Of a DNA stretch of 64,000 nt, positions 1 to 13,094 are shown piece after piece; position 1 is the first letter of the stretch, and each line of letters starts with the position of its first letter. Source of the DNA: Antrodiella citrinella (Eukaryota; Basidiomycota; Agaricomycetes; Polyporales; Steccherinaceae); assembly GCA_004802725.1 (NCBI GenBank), contig SGPM01000097.1:1-64000 (forward strand), written 5' to 3'. The notes under the pieces are model-generated. The model had not been told where the DNA came from. It was given only the letters and a program-made list of their open reading frames with translations, and searched no databases. Made by a program: the position numbers and the translations under genes.

Positions 1-665
1 CTGTTCACGGCCGTGAACATCTGCTGCTGATCTCGCCCCTTATCTTATCTTTTGGACGATCTTTTTCGCGGTGTACCAAGTTTTTGACCATTATTTACCG
101 TCTCATTCCAGGACCAATGTCAAGAACAGTTAATTACTAATAAGTAACTGGTAAGTAACTGACCAGTAAGTAACAGGCGGCTTTCTCACCGAGCCCTAAC
201 GGAAAGTCTCTCCTTCGGCTGTAAAATACCTGAGCGCTGAGCATCGGTGTCCATGCAAAAAGAATGATATATCTCGCTTTACCTTCCACTTCTGCGTCAA
301 CATGAAGACGCTCTGCTAATTGAGTCAGCGTCGTCTGCCGCACATTTCACTATTGCTGGGGAATAACCAGTCTCTGAGCGGCTGAGAATTATTGGGTAAG
401 AAATGATTCTGAGTGCAGAGGTCATAGTAAGACGTTGGTGAGACGCAACGCCTTGACTAGCTTGACTCTTGAGTGTTAGTATTACTCGAGCCTGAGAACT
501 TGAACGAACAGGCGCCACTCCCTCAGCGCTAGACCTCAGCCTGCTCCGTCGCAGCTCATCCAGTAATCCACTCCTGGTTAGATTCTTGACTTCTGCTTTT
601 CGTGAGAGGTTCATTCTGTGCCTCAGGTTGTCTCGTCTCTCTTCGTTATTGACGCGTCAAAGACA
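1..665. other. Intergenic, no supported gene
   Basis: No convincing coding region precedes the BRO1 start. Short minus-strand open frames here have no recognisable protein character. Positions about 140-178 carry three imperfect copies of a TAAGTAAC-containing unit, a minor local repeat. The segment just before 666 is presumably the BRO1 5' leader and promoter. Confidence 0.5.
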
Positions 666-3600
666 ATGCCAAACCACCTCTCTATACCATTTAAGAAGAC
701 TACCGACGTCCCTATCCGGAATGCCGCACGAAAGTATATCTTAGAACGGTACCAGGACACTCATCCCGATGCTTTGAAGTGGGATATAAACCAGTGGGAA
801 ACTATTCGAAGGGATGGTGTAGGAGGGAATGTTCACGTCGATCGCGTCAAGTCCGCACAGCTGTACGTCCAGAGACATTTGTGCCGTTCAGAGAACCACA
901 CAGCTCACGGTCGTTCGTCTCCTCTAGATACCACGCTCAACTTGTGTTCATCCTCACCAAGCTACCACCAGATGTTAGTTTACACGTTTATTGTGTCTTA
1001 GCATACCCTCAAATCCTGAATGGAACGTCGGGCAGATCGGCCTTGACATTCCTTACTACCCCGCGTTCAATCCGTCTGGTCCGCCGACGGTCCTTCGCAA
1101 CCTAGCATATGAACGTGCTGCCGTGCTGTTCAACCTCGCTGTATTACATTCGCAACTTGGAGCTGCCGAAGATCGAGCAAGTGCTCAAGGGCTAAAGCAG
1201 GCTATTGCATCCTATCAGGCACGTTTCATCTCGCTGTCAGTTGTTATTACCCTATTCAACGAGTACGTGATACTCATAGAATGCAGCGGGTACTTTCAAT
1301 TATCTCGCATCCACCGCTTCACCGAAACTACGCGATTCGATTCCTGCAGAGTCAATGCCGCTTGAGTTGGGCGAAGCATTCGTTAGCCACTTGGAATCCT
1401 TGATGCTTGCTCATGCGCAGGAGTGCGTATGGCAGCGTGCAGTAATGGGTGAGTAACTAATCCTGTCTTGTCAACGATCGCTGATCCTCTGGATAGACAA
1501 CTACAAGAACGCTGTTATAGCGAAGTTGGCGAAGAGCGTATGTCCCATTCTAATTTTTGAAAGATATCCCGATGTGACCTCCGAAGTTCAGGTTTCAGCG
1601 TTCTACGAGACGTCACGACTGCGGGCTCGTGGTGCATCTCCGTCCATCAGACATCTGCTTCCCTCCGTGAGCCTCTCAGAGAAGACCTTGCCGTGATAGT
1701 TGAACTCACGATGCATATCTTGCAGGGCTGGCTGGCGCACATTGAGACGAAACAGCTGCACTTCGAGGCAGCGGCTCAACTACGGAAGAGTGTTGACGAC
1801 CTTGAAGCAAACCGGTTCGTTGACATGGCACGGTGAATGAATGTCGTGTGCTGATAGATCACTCCAGATATGGTCACGAGATCGCAAGACTGTCCTTGGC
1901 ACAAGCATTGGCGCAAAAAGGCTACGATTTGGCAAGACGGGGAGCAGTTTTGAACACTGTAGTCAACGATATCAAGGTAACTTGTTCCTCTACATCGATT
2001 ATTGCGTTCCATGCCTCTTACCAAGATTTACTCAGTCTCTTCTAGACAATGTCACGAAGAATCTGAATCGAGCAGAACGCGACAATGACCTCATCTACCA
2101 CCAGGACGTCCCAGCCGCGTCGTCCCTTCCTGTCCTTCAGGAAGCCACCATGGTGCAATCGCTCGTGGCGAAAGCGCTCGTGGATCCTAAGACCATTGTG
2201 CAGAGCGATGCTGTCATATTTGGCGAGTTGTTGGGATGGGGTGCTAGTCGTGCGATTGGTGAGTACAGCAAACCCAATCTCAAGCAAATGACCTGATGAC
2301 GCTTCACAAGATATATACAAGGATCGTTGCCAGCATTGGCTAAGAGAGGAAGTCGTTGATCGAGCACAACGGCTGGACGATATAATCACTGAGTATGTGG
2401 TAGCTTGAACTTTTAGTACTACCTACTATTTACTAACCGTGCCACTCCTAGTACGCTGCGATCCCTGAATCTTCCCGCTTCGTTGGAGGCTCTTGAGAAG
2501 CCGATAGGACTTCCACCTAGTCTGTTGAAGAAAGCTGAAGAAGTGAGGGTAGAGAAAGGACCAGAGAGGATTGAGACTTCGATCGAGGGCGTGCAAAGGT
2601 TAGCTCAAGAGAATATGAACATTCTGAACGAGGTACGTTCGTGCGATCTGTTCCAGGAGAGTGAAATCAATGACAACACCGATAGGCTTTGGACATATTG
2701 GATCAAGAAGCAGAAGAAGACGAGCAAGCTCGAGCGGATTTTGCGACTGATCGTTTGCCTTCACATGAAGCCAATCAAGATCTGGTCAGTAAGGCAGAAC
2801 GTTTTCGTGGAGTATTGGATCAAGCCGGTGAGAGCGACGAGATTGTGCGAACGAAATGGGACGAATGGGAAACTAATATCACGGAGCTCACTTGGGATGA
2901 GGTACCATTCTCCTCTGATACACAAGGGATGTGTTCACTGAATGTTACCTCCACAGGCGGATCTGGAGACTGCAGTGCCATCGTCTACGACTACGCCATC
3001 GCGACTCTCAAACGTCCCAAATTCCACTCGAAGTCATGCGCGTGCTCTGCGCGTGGCGTTGGAGAGCCTGGACGACATTCAGCGGGGACGTCGTGAGCAA
3101 GTGGCTCGAGCGACGCGGCTAGCGGATGCTGAAGATATTACACCCCGCATACTGAAAGCTGCGTCAGGCTTCGAGCAATGGGTTGAGGTGCAACCGGTCA
3201 TGCTCGAGGATGTACTGGAAGAAGAGTTGGTCAAGTATGACAAGTTTTCAGCAGCGATTCAGGGAGGAGAGTCGAAGCAAGAGACACTACTGGCAGCGAT
3301 CGCAGTGAGTGGTTTCGAGTTGTGGATGCGTATGTGTTGCTGACTTTGGAATTGATGAAGGAACGCAACGATCTGTTTTTGAAGTCACGCAAGGATGATC
3401 CGTCTGTGAAGGAGCGAGAACATGCGCTGCAGTCCCTTGACCTCGCATACCACAAGTACAAGGAGATCACGCGCAATCTTGACGAAGGACTTAAGGTATG
3501 TCCTCATGAACTCGATGCAGCGATGAGTTCTGACCTCACTGTCTAGTTCTACAACGACTTTGCCAATATTCTCACCCAATTCCGAGAAAGCTGCAAAGAA

Positions 3601-3907
3601 TGGGTGCACATGCGACGTATGGAGGCTCAGTAAGTTATGTACATGCATCGCAATTGTCCTGCTGACCATTTTCCGCAGCGGGTTGGCACAAAGCATGCAG
3701 CAAATGTCACTCAAGGAGGCTTCGCCGCCCACGACACCGCATCAAGCGCCTCAGACTCCGATAGCGGAGAACGACCGTGCACGCTTCAAGCCAGCTTTTG
3801 ACCTTCCACCGCCAGACTCTGATGAGTGGGAGACGACAGCGTTACCGCCTCCGCCTCCCCCGCGGGGAGGTTGGAAGCCGCAGTCGACGCCGAGAGCCAA
3901 GAGATAA
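666..3907 (+). CDS. BRO1: BRO1-domain ESCRT-associated protein
   Basis: Multi-exon gene for a Bro1/Alix family protein, which binds ESCRT-III (Snf7) at endosomes and helps recruit deubiquitination during multivesicular body sorting. The ATG at 666 opens MPNHLSIPFKK, typical of the BRO1 domain start. Later exons give YHAQLVFILTKLP, IPYYPAFNP and RNLAYERAAVLFNLAVL, the conserved BRO1 core, and LESLMLAHAQECVWQRAVM near 1400-1450. The middle and 3' exons (about 2480-3500) are rich in charged heptad-like helices, as in the V domain. The C-terminus (about 3700-3907) is proline-rich with PPPPPPRGGW, a usual Bro1/Alix tail. Length is about 850-950 residues, normal for the family. Rim20 is a sister family and cannot be fully excluded, but the long coiled and proline-rich tail favours Bro1. 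Confidence 0.88.
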
Positions 3908-4231
3908 CGACACGACACAGCCAGACGCAAGCAACACGGGACAGTGGCTGCATCTCGATGTAGCATAAGACCTTGTACATGATGTACTAGTATTTGTCCA
4001 GCTTGAACTTACGTTCAACATTCCGCCGCTGTATCGCTTTATACAACCTTATACCAGTCCTTGTTATTTGCCATAAGCAATGTTGCAGTGTTGCTATTAG
4101 TAGTATTCATTGGGTTCGCGCAGATCTCGATCATCGATGTGTGACTGCGGTTCGCTCCGATAGATAAAGCCTGCTACTACTCGACTCTTACTTTGTACAC
4201 TCACTACTCACCGCCAATCCCTTTGACGACG
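3908..4231. other. BRO1 3' region and promoter of DM9 gene
   Basis: About 320 bp between two same-strand genes. No gene is visible. It should hold the BRO1 3' UTR and the upstream region of the next gene. Confidence 0.5.
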
Positions 4232-5922
4232 ATGGGGTCCAGTTCCGACTCCAGCAGCGACAGCAGCAGCGGTCATAGTAGGAGGCAGGGTCGTAAAGAG
4301 TACAAGAGGGAAGAGAAAGCAAGGAGGCGTCAGGACAAGCATGACAGGAAGCACGGCCTAGGGAGATATGCACCTGGCGGTCATGGTCATGGCCCCGGTC
4401 CTCTTTGTCCACCGCCGATGGGTCCTTATCCTGGATTTCCTGGAGGTCCTCATATGGGTCCACCTCCTGGACCTTACGGGTATCCTCCAGGCCCTGGCTT
4501 CGATGGTCCTCCCGGTCCTGGGTTTGGCGGACCACATCCACCCGCTGCTGATTTCTATGGAGGACCACCTCTCGGGGCACCTCCGGGATACGGCGGACCT
4601 TCTGGTGCGTCTCCCTACGGTGCTCCTCCCGGTGGCCCCCCTCGCAGTGCCCCGCCTGGTGGCGCTTACGGCGCTCCTCCTGTTGTGCCGCCTCGCAGTG
4701 CTCCCCCTTATGGTGCTCCTCCCGGTGCCCCTCCTCATAGCGCATCACTTTACGGCGCGCCTCCGGGTGCTCCTCCTCATAGCGCGTCTTATTACGACGC
4801 TCCCGGTATCCCTCCTCGCAGCGCACCTTCTTACGGCGCACCTCCCGGCGCACCTCCTGGCGCACCTTCTTACAATGCTCCGCCCGGTGCGCCCCCTTCC
4901 GGTGCGCCTCCCTACGGCGGTGGCCCATCTTACAATGGTCCGCCTTCTCCTGCTTATGGGGCTCTCTCAGGTTCTCCCTTTGGCGCACCCCCGGGCGCAT
5001 CTCCGTACAGCTCTTCTTATGGCGGCGGGAGTCGCGACATGAAGACGCCTCCACCCTCCATTCCGACGCCAGACCTTTCACCTACCCCGTCGTTCTCTGC
5101 ACCCGATGGGTTTCCCTCAAGAGCCACTTCTCCCGGTGGACCTCCACTAGGCTTTGTCGCTCCAGGTGGACCTCCCCTGGGCCCCACTTCTCCCTCTGGC
5201 CCACCGGGTTACGGTAGTCCTCCGCCAGGATATGGTGGGCCTTCTCCGGGACCTGGTGGCCCTCCCGCTTTCCCCTCAGGACCCGGCGGGCCTTCTGGAC
5301 CGCCGCCACCCGGACGTACAGGCCCCCCTCCCCCCTCCGGCTTCCGCGTCCCCTTGAGCACCAACCAACCATTCGCGAACCCTAGCCAGACAGGCCCACC
5401 CGTTGCATACGAACCCGACGGGCGCACGCCTGTGTTCATCGGGTCCGCGATCATGGGGAACGCCGTCCACCCGTGCAAGATCGTCCCTACTCTGAAGCCG
5501 CCGTGCCGCGTGCCGTATGGCGGGACCGAGCATGGGCATACGGGGCGGTACGATTTGTTGCCGTATGACCCGTCGACGATGGTGTGGGTCGAGACGGCAC
5601 AAGGGAAGTTGCCGCCGGGGCATAGGCCGATTGAGGGAGGGTATGAGGACCATTCGGGAAAGTTGTATCATGCGATGGCGAAGATACAGGGGGTGAACGT
5701 TCCTGGAAAGACTGGTGAACATCTAGTGAGTTGTTGGTTCGTCTGTTAACAGAGGGTGAAATCCTGACGATTGTTGTGTATTCTTATAGGGTGGTGCTAC
5801 TATACCCTTCGGCGGGAGGGAGCATACTGTCAAGTCAGGATATCGGATTTTGTGCGTCGTTCACTACATTCTGCGCGTGGTTTCACTTATGCTGACATGA
5901 CATGTATAGGTGCTGGAGATAG
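4232..5922 (+). CDS. Proline/glycine-rich protein with C-terminal DM9 (DUF3421) domain
   Basis: The ATG at 4232 starts MGSSSDSSSDSSSGHS, then a lysine/arginine-rich stretch, then about 350 residues of low complexity built from GAPPG, YGAPPGAPP, HSAS and GPPGP units. The last about 120 residues form a DM9-type domain: TPVFIGSAIMG, then RYDLLPYDPSTMVWVE, then GKLPPGHRPIEGG, then the final short exons giving REHTVKSGYRILCW. Two introns (about 5727-5790 and 5854-5909) join in frame to a TAG at 5920-5922. DM9 domains occur in animals and fungi, and some bind sugars; the role here is unknown. The upstream in-frame TTG at 4193 is not a likely start. Confidence 0.78.
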
Positions 5923-6154
5923 ACTACTGTACCATGAACTGACAAATTGGACACTGTTCTCTTGCTACCCCGCCCCTTTGCCTCACATTTACCTTTACAT
6001 CTCGCCCTCTTGCTACAAGAAACCTCAAACTCAAATTGTATTCTCTGCACGTCCGTTCGTGAAATTGTACATTCCTAGTGTTCAACAAGAATTACATTGA
6101 TTATCAAAGATGGGCCTCTGTCCTGGGAGCATACTCGCTGCGAACGCCTTCTTC

Positions 6155-8010
6155 CTACGTGCTGGTGCCACCCCTCGGCGTGCCGCACGCATCACAAGCT
6201 AAGTGCTGAGGTTTATTCTCCCTGTACAACGTCGTCAATATGGATCATCGAGGACGAAAAGGGACGTAGAGACTCACAACGTACACACCCCACACGCCCA
6301 GGTAGGTTCACTGGTCCTCGGACCGCGATCTCGAAGTTCACCCTCAGTCAAATCTAGTCCCTGTGGTTCCCGTGTAGTTCTAGTGTCGGTCCCACCACCG
6401 AACTCTCGTTCTCGCGTTCTCGGATCAGGAGCTCGTCCGCCTATTCGTCTACCTTCGCCCGTGAGCCCTAACGCTTCTTTTTTTCGAAACTTGACCTCGT
6501 CCGAGACGATAGATCCATAAGACACTGATTTCTGCTTCTTCTTGGCACGAGAAGAGGGTGCAGAAGCAATGTCGTCGGCGTCTGCTTCTGAGTCGAGGGT
6601 GGTTTGGTGTAACGGACGTTTGCCTTTGCCTTTACTAGTCGTAGATGGACCAGATGCTGCATCACAGGGCGTACTCAACTCGCGATGCCATGATGGTCCT
6701 GCTTCGGGTGGAGACTGGGAGGAAGGGAGGAAGAATTCGTTGATAAATGAGTCGCGAGAGGTCTTGAGTGACTTCAGATCGGTTTCGGAGATTGTGTCCA
6801 GCATCGCACGCCGACGATCTGCGTCTGTCTCTTCCTCCCTGTCCGACCCTGTCTCGTCGTCTGAATCTTCGTCTGATCTAGGGGGTGTACCTGCAGGATT
6901 GTCAGTAAGCCTACTCGCAGGGTGCGTAAGTACCAAGTAGGACATACCTGATTTGCTCAGGAGAGCTTGCAACCGCTTCTCAGCAGCGATCGCCCTCTCC
7001 TCTCTCGCCCTATTGCTGACCGCCTTCTTCCTGAACCCAGCACCTTTCTTCTTCTCCTCATCGTCAAGACCTTCATTCAGTGCGTGGCCATCTCCTTTGA
7101 ACATTCCTCGCGCTGTGACTCTTGATCCGGCTTTGCGTTTCTTGGTGGTTTGGGCACCTGTGCGTGTGGAAGGTGGGCGGCGCTGACGGAGCGAGGAGGG
7201 GCGTTTGCGGGATTGGGCTCCACCGCACTGGAAGCGTATGTCAGTAAGATAAGTGGCAAGAGATTGAGTTGTGCGTACCATGTATTCGGGAAGGTCTCCT
7301 GATTGCCCATTTGGCCCTAAGATAACGGCTGAGTCTGCCAGTCGCGTGCCGGAAGACCAGTAGCCATCTCCGTAGTAGCCTTTGCTTTGCAGTTCCTTGA
7401 CCTCCTTGCGGAGTTGGGACCATAGTGCTTGAAACTCTGGTCCATGGTTCATATGCTGATTGTAAGCGAGTTGGAACACGTCCGTATCAGATGAACTGAA
7501 CACACACACCTTGATATGCGCTAACTGGTAGCAAGGTGAGAGGGCAACTCAATCACGGTGGAGAACATCGAAGCACACCTCGTGGCACAATGTAGACAAC
7601 AACCATCGGCTTGAGTAGTATGCGCCTGTAGGGCCTCGCAATACGATTTCTGTTCCACAAATATGTTCAAATGGCACGACAAATGCTCCAGGAGCCCTAT
7701 CTCACCTACCACCTCCCCGTTATTCCAATTCCGACCAGCGAAGACCTTGTTGTATTTGTACTAAGTATCGGAGGCACATTTCTCAGTAAGGTTCTCGACG
7801 CAATGCCAGTCAATGCATGCACCTTACCTCTTCGAACCTGTTTATGACGAACCCGTGCGCCTTCATCACTGGTCTCACTTGGGCAGCCAACGCCCGGAGC
7901 TGCTGCCGTGCGTCTTCCTCCCGCACCTCATCGCCAAGAGGAAGCGACTGCGTGAAGTTGATGTGTGGATTTGGGTTTGGTTCTCGCTCGTTCAACCTGA
8001 GGTTAACCAT
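6155..8010 (-). CDS. WLM-family metalloprotease with C-terminal RanBP2-type zinc finger (Wss1-like)
   Basis: Minus-strand multi-exon gene. The start at 8010 gives MVNLRLNEREPNPNPHINF, and the next exon supplies VFAGRNWNNGEV, a WLM signature. Splicing reunites the zinc site: LCHELAHIK, then HMNHGPEFQALW, so HExxH and the third ligand region are both present. GYYGDGYWSSGTRLADSA follows. A lysine/serine-rich linker leads to a C-terminal zinc finger completed by a last exon: WACGVCTLENKPQHLACDAC, the W-x-C-x2-C-T-L-x-N...C-x2-C pattern. WLM proteases of the Wss1 group act in the nucleus on DNA-protein crosslinks and SUMO-linked proteins. It is divergently paired with RAD2, 454 bp away. Confidence 0.9.
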
Positions 8011-8464
8011 GGAGAAGGGGAGAGTGAGAAGTAGGATATATTCAGATGTGATATTACGAACCAGAGGCGGAAGGTCGAGACGCGTTGTCACCGTCACGGA
8101 AGGATGCTTGTGACACAACGCGACGCGCTTAGTCACGTTTCGGCAATTTGCGCTCATTCTTAGTCTCTGGACCTGCAGTGCTATCCAGAACCTCGGTGTC
8201 AAGGTCATTCTTGTATCTATATCTATTCACCTCGCTTTATATCGAGGATTCGAGACATTCCTCAAGTGCCGTTTCTTTCGTCGACACTCGTCGGGTCCGA
8301 AGTAAGGACTCATCTATAGAGGACGTCTCTTGACTCATTGTCACAGCAGTGGAACATGTTCCACACTTCATCGCGCTACGAGCACTAGCATCAGCGAGTC
8401 CGGTGAAGACAAAGCTCTAGCACATCAATAACAGAGGTCGCTCTTTTGGCATACAGCATTTGCA
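8011..8464. promoter_or_regulatory. Shared divergent promoter region, WLM protease / RAD2
   Basis: 454 bp lies between two start codons pointing away from each other, so it must hold both 5' leaders and promoters. I see no recognisable operator. No coding sequence is supported inside it. Confidence 0.5.
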
Positions 8465-11400
8465 ATGGGTGTCAAGTCGCTCTGGACGTTGTTGGACCCT
8501 GTGGGGAGGCCCGTGCCGTGAGTCGACTCAAATACCAGTGTCGCGATCACAGCTCACGTTATCGTGAAGTTTGGAGACCATGGAAGGCAAGGCTATGGCT
8601 ATCGACTCCAGTATATGGATATACCAATTCCAAGCAACCATGCGCGACAAAGAGGGCAGAGGTCTCGTGAATGCGCATGTCGTCGGATTCCTTCGCCGCA
8701 TCTGCAAGCTGCTCTTCTATGGCATCAAGCCTGTGTTTGTATTCGATGGAGGCGCACCTGTGCTGAAGAGGGCCACCATTGTGCGTACTTGTATCTTTTG
8801 TGAGGTTGAAATGGACGCTCATGAGGGAATTTGACAGTCGGAGAGGAAGAACAAGAAGGCAGGGGCTGTTGCGAGCCATGCAAAGGTAGCCGAGAGACTG
8901 CTGGCGGCGCAGATGAGACGTGAGGCGGTGAATCAGATTCAGGCGCAATCGTGAGTATTCTTCTTGATGATACGTATCCTTGTACTGACAGTCACATCAA
9001 GTTCCAAAGGCAAAGGCAGAGCTGTCGCACCACAGCAAGAAGTCGTGTACATGGAAGATCTTGATCCTTCATATCCCAAGACACCCGCACGTCCGCCACG
9101 CGCCGAAACTCAGACTTCACCACAGTCTTCCGGAAAGAAACACTGGCGCGACCACGATCCGTACCGTTTGCCTGACGTTGATATGGATGCCATGGTCTAT
9201 CAAGCCACACGCTCCGCCGTTCCAGACCCTCGCCTTGCGACAGAGGATGAACTCCGTGCTTTCATCGAGGAGATGAAGCCAGAAGATTTTGACGTCAACT
9301 CGACTGCGTTTCGTGAACTACCCACTGAAGTGCAGTACGAAATCATTGGTGATATGCGGCTGAAGTCTCGTCAGACATCGTACAAGCGGCTGCAGAACAT
9401 GCTTCGACACGCAAAGACTCCAATGGACTTCTCGAAAGAGCAGATCAAGAACTTGAAGCAGCGCAACTCGTTGACGCAACAGCTCCTCACTACGACAGAC
9501 AGCATCGGAAAGGCTCACGTCGAGATCCCGATTCGTATCGCGAGTGAGCGGAACAGACAGTACCTTCTCATCAAGAATGAAGGCGAAGCTGGTGGCTGGG
9601 TGCTCGGAATTCGAGACGAGGGAACGCGTGCAAAGCCTATTGAGATTGACCAGGATCCTCTTAAACCCGCTCCAGTTGCACCGACGGTCGACGACGACGA
9701 TGAGAGCGATATGGATATGGAGGAAGTGGAGATGTGAGTTGACTGATCCAGTAATTGAAGCCTTCCGATGCTAAGATTTCGTCTTTGTAGTGCAGCCCCG
9801 TCTTATGACCCCGACTTGCGAGAGTACCGCAGGTCCATGGCCATTACGGCTCTCGCGAATAGATATTCGCCAAAGAAACTCGCTCCCTTGACTACCAAGA
9901 AAGTGAACAGAAAGGCTAATTCTAAACCGCTGTTCGACTTCGACAAGGACGATCCCGACGCAGCCGCCGACCTTGATCAGGAGGACCTCGAAGTGATGGC
10001 AGCTATGCAGCGTTCACTTGAGGATGCTGAAGAGATCGAGCTGCAAAGAGCCATAGAAGAGTCTGCTGCCGCGCGAGCCAACTCTGCCTATGGTGGTCCT
10101 CCACAGCCGAACGCCTCTACGTCTCGCTCTACATTGAGCGGTTCCTCACCACGGAATGTCTCTCATGATCTCCCGCCACCTGGCCTCGATTCCGACTCAG
10201 ATGACGACTTGTATGCATCACCAACCCGTCTAGAAACTCAGCTGTCGATCGCCAACACTGGTCCTTCAAACACAAGGCAAAACTCCAGTCAACGGCCGTT
10301 CACCTCACCCCAGAATTCGCAGTTTGGCCTGCCTACTCTGCTGCTTTCGCCCACGCAGTCGCCAAAGAGCACTGTGAAGATGTTTATCAATCCTCCGAAC
10401 TATTTGGATAGATCGAGCACCCGTCCTGGACAACGACCTTTATCCCCGTCTCCTGCCAGTCCTCTTATAGATGTCCCGCGAGCTGTGGAATTACTACCCG
10501 AAAATCCATCACCAGCGTTGCTTATCGACGAAGACGAGGATGACGACATGGAGGAAGTCATCCCTATTCCGGTGGCTGAAGACCGACCTACGGTGAAACG
10601 TTCGCTCTCCCCTATTCTCGCTAGTCATACCAGCCCACATATCGAACATGTCGCCATCCCAGTTGCACGCCCCTCTCAACTACCAGCGAGTGAACAGATC
10701 GAAGAACCGTTGGCTCACGACGAACACACATTTGATGCGAGTGCGCCCACTGCCGTGGAGGAGCATCCTAGAACTCCCTCGCCGCCCCCACAGAGAGAAA
10801 CACTATATGACCCAGAGTATGACTCAGACGAACACTCTACCAGGTGGTCTCGCTCTCCGTCCCCTACTCTCCTGCCCACGTCCGAATCAGGAGAAACGGT
10901 TCCCAAGACAGACGACAAACACGATGGATGGGACGCAGCGCAGGAGATGGATCCTCAAGCAGAAGAAGGCGAGTACGCGCTGTTCATGTCGCAGGTCCGG
11001 GGCAAGGATCTGGAGGTAGTAAGGAGGGAGATCGACGAAGAAATCAAGAGTTTGAACCAACAGCGGAAAGCTGCTATGCGAGATTCGGAGGATATCACGC
11101 AGCAGATGATCTCCCAAATCATGGTCAGTGCTTTCGGCTTTTCTGGACCTCGTCGGTGGATAGCATGATGACCGTGACTATTTGCAGATGATGCTCCGTC
11201 TGTTTGGTATTCCGTACATCACCGCGCCAATGGAAGCCGAAGCTCAATGCGCCGAGTTGTACAACCTAGACCTCGTTGACGGGATCATCACAGACGACTC
11301 GGACGTGTTCCTCTTCGGTGGCGGGCGTGTCTTCAAGAACATGTTCAACCAAAGCAAGACGGTTGAATGTTTCCTGTCCAACGATCTGGAGCGGGAGTTA

Positions 11401-12603
11401 GGGTTGGAACGTGACAAGCTGATCCGCTTGGCGTATCTACTCGGGAGCGATTATACGGAAGGATTACCTGGCGTTGGACCTGTTGTGGCTATGGAATTGC
11501 TGATGGAGTTTGGTGGGCACGATGCGTTGCACAAGTTCAAGGATTGGTGGCGGAGGGTACAGAGTGGGAAGGACACCACGGCGGAGAGCGACAGTAAATT
11601 CCGCAAACGTTTTGTAAGTGAAGACAAGAACACAACTCGTAGCTTTCTCTGACCCACATGTCGCATACAGAAGAAGAAATTCAAAGACCTCTTTTTGCCC
11701 ACCGAGTGGCCCAATCCCGAGGTGGTAAGTACATGAATGCGTCCCCCCTTTGTCTCATCTCACCGTCAATTAGAGAGACGCGTACTACCATCCCACTGTC
11801 GACCATTCCGAAGAGCCGTTCAAATGGGGCGTTCCCGATCTAGATGCCCTCCGCGAGTATGTTTTCCACCCCCATCTCGCGTCTCAAAAGTTTGACATAT
11901 CCGAATACAGGTACTTCAACGCCGAGCTGGGGTGGAACCAAGACAAAGTCGATGATCTGATTCAGCCCATCATTCAGAAGATGAACAAACGGACTCAGGT
12001 ATGTCTCGAAAGTATGCGTATACCCATCATGGACTCTCATGGCGATCTCTACAGCAAGGAGCGATGAACAGGCAGGGTAATCTGTTAGGCTTCCTCGACG
12101 TGCCCGCTGGAGGCGCAGCGCCACGAAAACGTCAAGCGTATGCGAGCAAACGCCTCCAACAAGTTGTGTCCGACTTTCGCAAGAAGCAAGCTGCGAACAA
12201 CAACAGTGAAGCGGGAGGGTCAGGTACTTCACGTTCCGGCGACGCATCAGGGACTGAAGATGACGAGACCGAGGAGCGTCCAAAGAAACGGACGAAGACA
12301 ACTGCGAAGCCGAAGGAGGGCGCGTCCACCTCTACTACTGGGACGGGCAAGCGAGGCGCGAGAGGTGGCCGCGGCCGTGGCGCGAGGGGTCGTGGAGGCG
12401 CCAAGGCCGCCCGAGGAAGGAAGAGCAAGAAAGCTGTTGCTGCGACGGAAGATGCGTCTGGAAGCGAAGCGGAGGATGCTTTCGATGGGCCAGAACATGG
12501 CGCACCTGTGCCATTGAACGTCGAGTTACGACCTCGTCCGAAACCGACACCCATCCCCAAACCTTCGACTGTATCCGAGGATGGAGAAGACGTCGACGCA
12601 TGA
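8465..12603 (+). CDS. RAD2: XPG/Rad2-family nucleotide excision repair endonuclease
   Basis: Multi-exon gene of roughly 1,200 residues, the usual size for Rad2/XPG, which cuts 3' of bulky lesions in nucleotide excision repair. The XPG N domain starts [18 protein letters not shown] and after one intron continues [13 protein letters not shown], with [14 protein letters not shown] long spacer (about 9000-11100) is acidic and serine-rich, with [14 protein letters not shown] early on. The XPG I domain follows at about 11188: [16 protein letters not shown] and [15 protein letters not shown] carry the catalytic acids. [19 protein letters not shown] is the helix-two-turn-helix. Near the C-terminus, QGNLLGFLD resembles a PCNA-interaction box with one aromatic. 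A basic RGG-like tail (about 12340-12440) follows. All key residues appear intact. Confidence 0.94.
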
Positions 12604-13094
12604 CGGATGTTCCTTCTGTGCGTCAATGTAGTCTACACACTTAGCATGGATGTAATCGGAGTGGGTACCTTCAACTTTGAAGGATGACTTTCAGAGTTCA
12701 GACAGGAAGTAGACCTTCTGAAATTGGCCGAACATCAGTGAATCGTGCGGATGTATGCGTATGCTTGGTGGACGGAGGACAACACCTGCGCACGAGCTTG
12801 GGCCAAATGGTCCGACATTGCAGGTACCTTTCGTCTCATCAGGTTCTTGCAGAAAACAATCGTCTTCTGCGCCGAGGTCATCCACGGAGGTATGGGTCAC
12901 GCTACTACTTATTGGTCAAGGATGTGAGATTTTGCCGGTTTGAATAGCGTACATCCTTGTCCTTGGACGAAATGTAGGAACAAGAGTCAAGATGACATAC
13001 GAGGAATCCACGTTCATATCAAAGAGAGCACACCAAATCACCGGAAAGAGCAATGGATTTCGCTGGAAATACATGTATCTGTTGTAAGAAAGCT
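12604..13094. other. Convergent 3' ends of RAD2 and NDUFB8
   Basis: About 490 bp between two genes that end towards each other. It should hold both 3' UTRs. Short open frames on both strands show no protein family. Confidence 0.5.

Noticed and set aside
297..614. Minus-strand frame of 105 codons at the left end
   Set aside because: No family resemblance, no intron-exon continuation and compositional character of noncoding sequence.
4188..5081. Long minus-strand open frame (297 codons), Glu/Arg/His-rich
   Set aside because: Antisense shadow of the Pro/Gly-repeat DM9 gene; composition follows from the repeat, with no family features.
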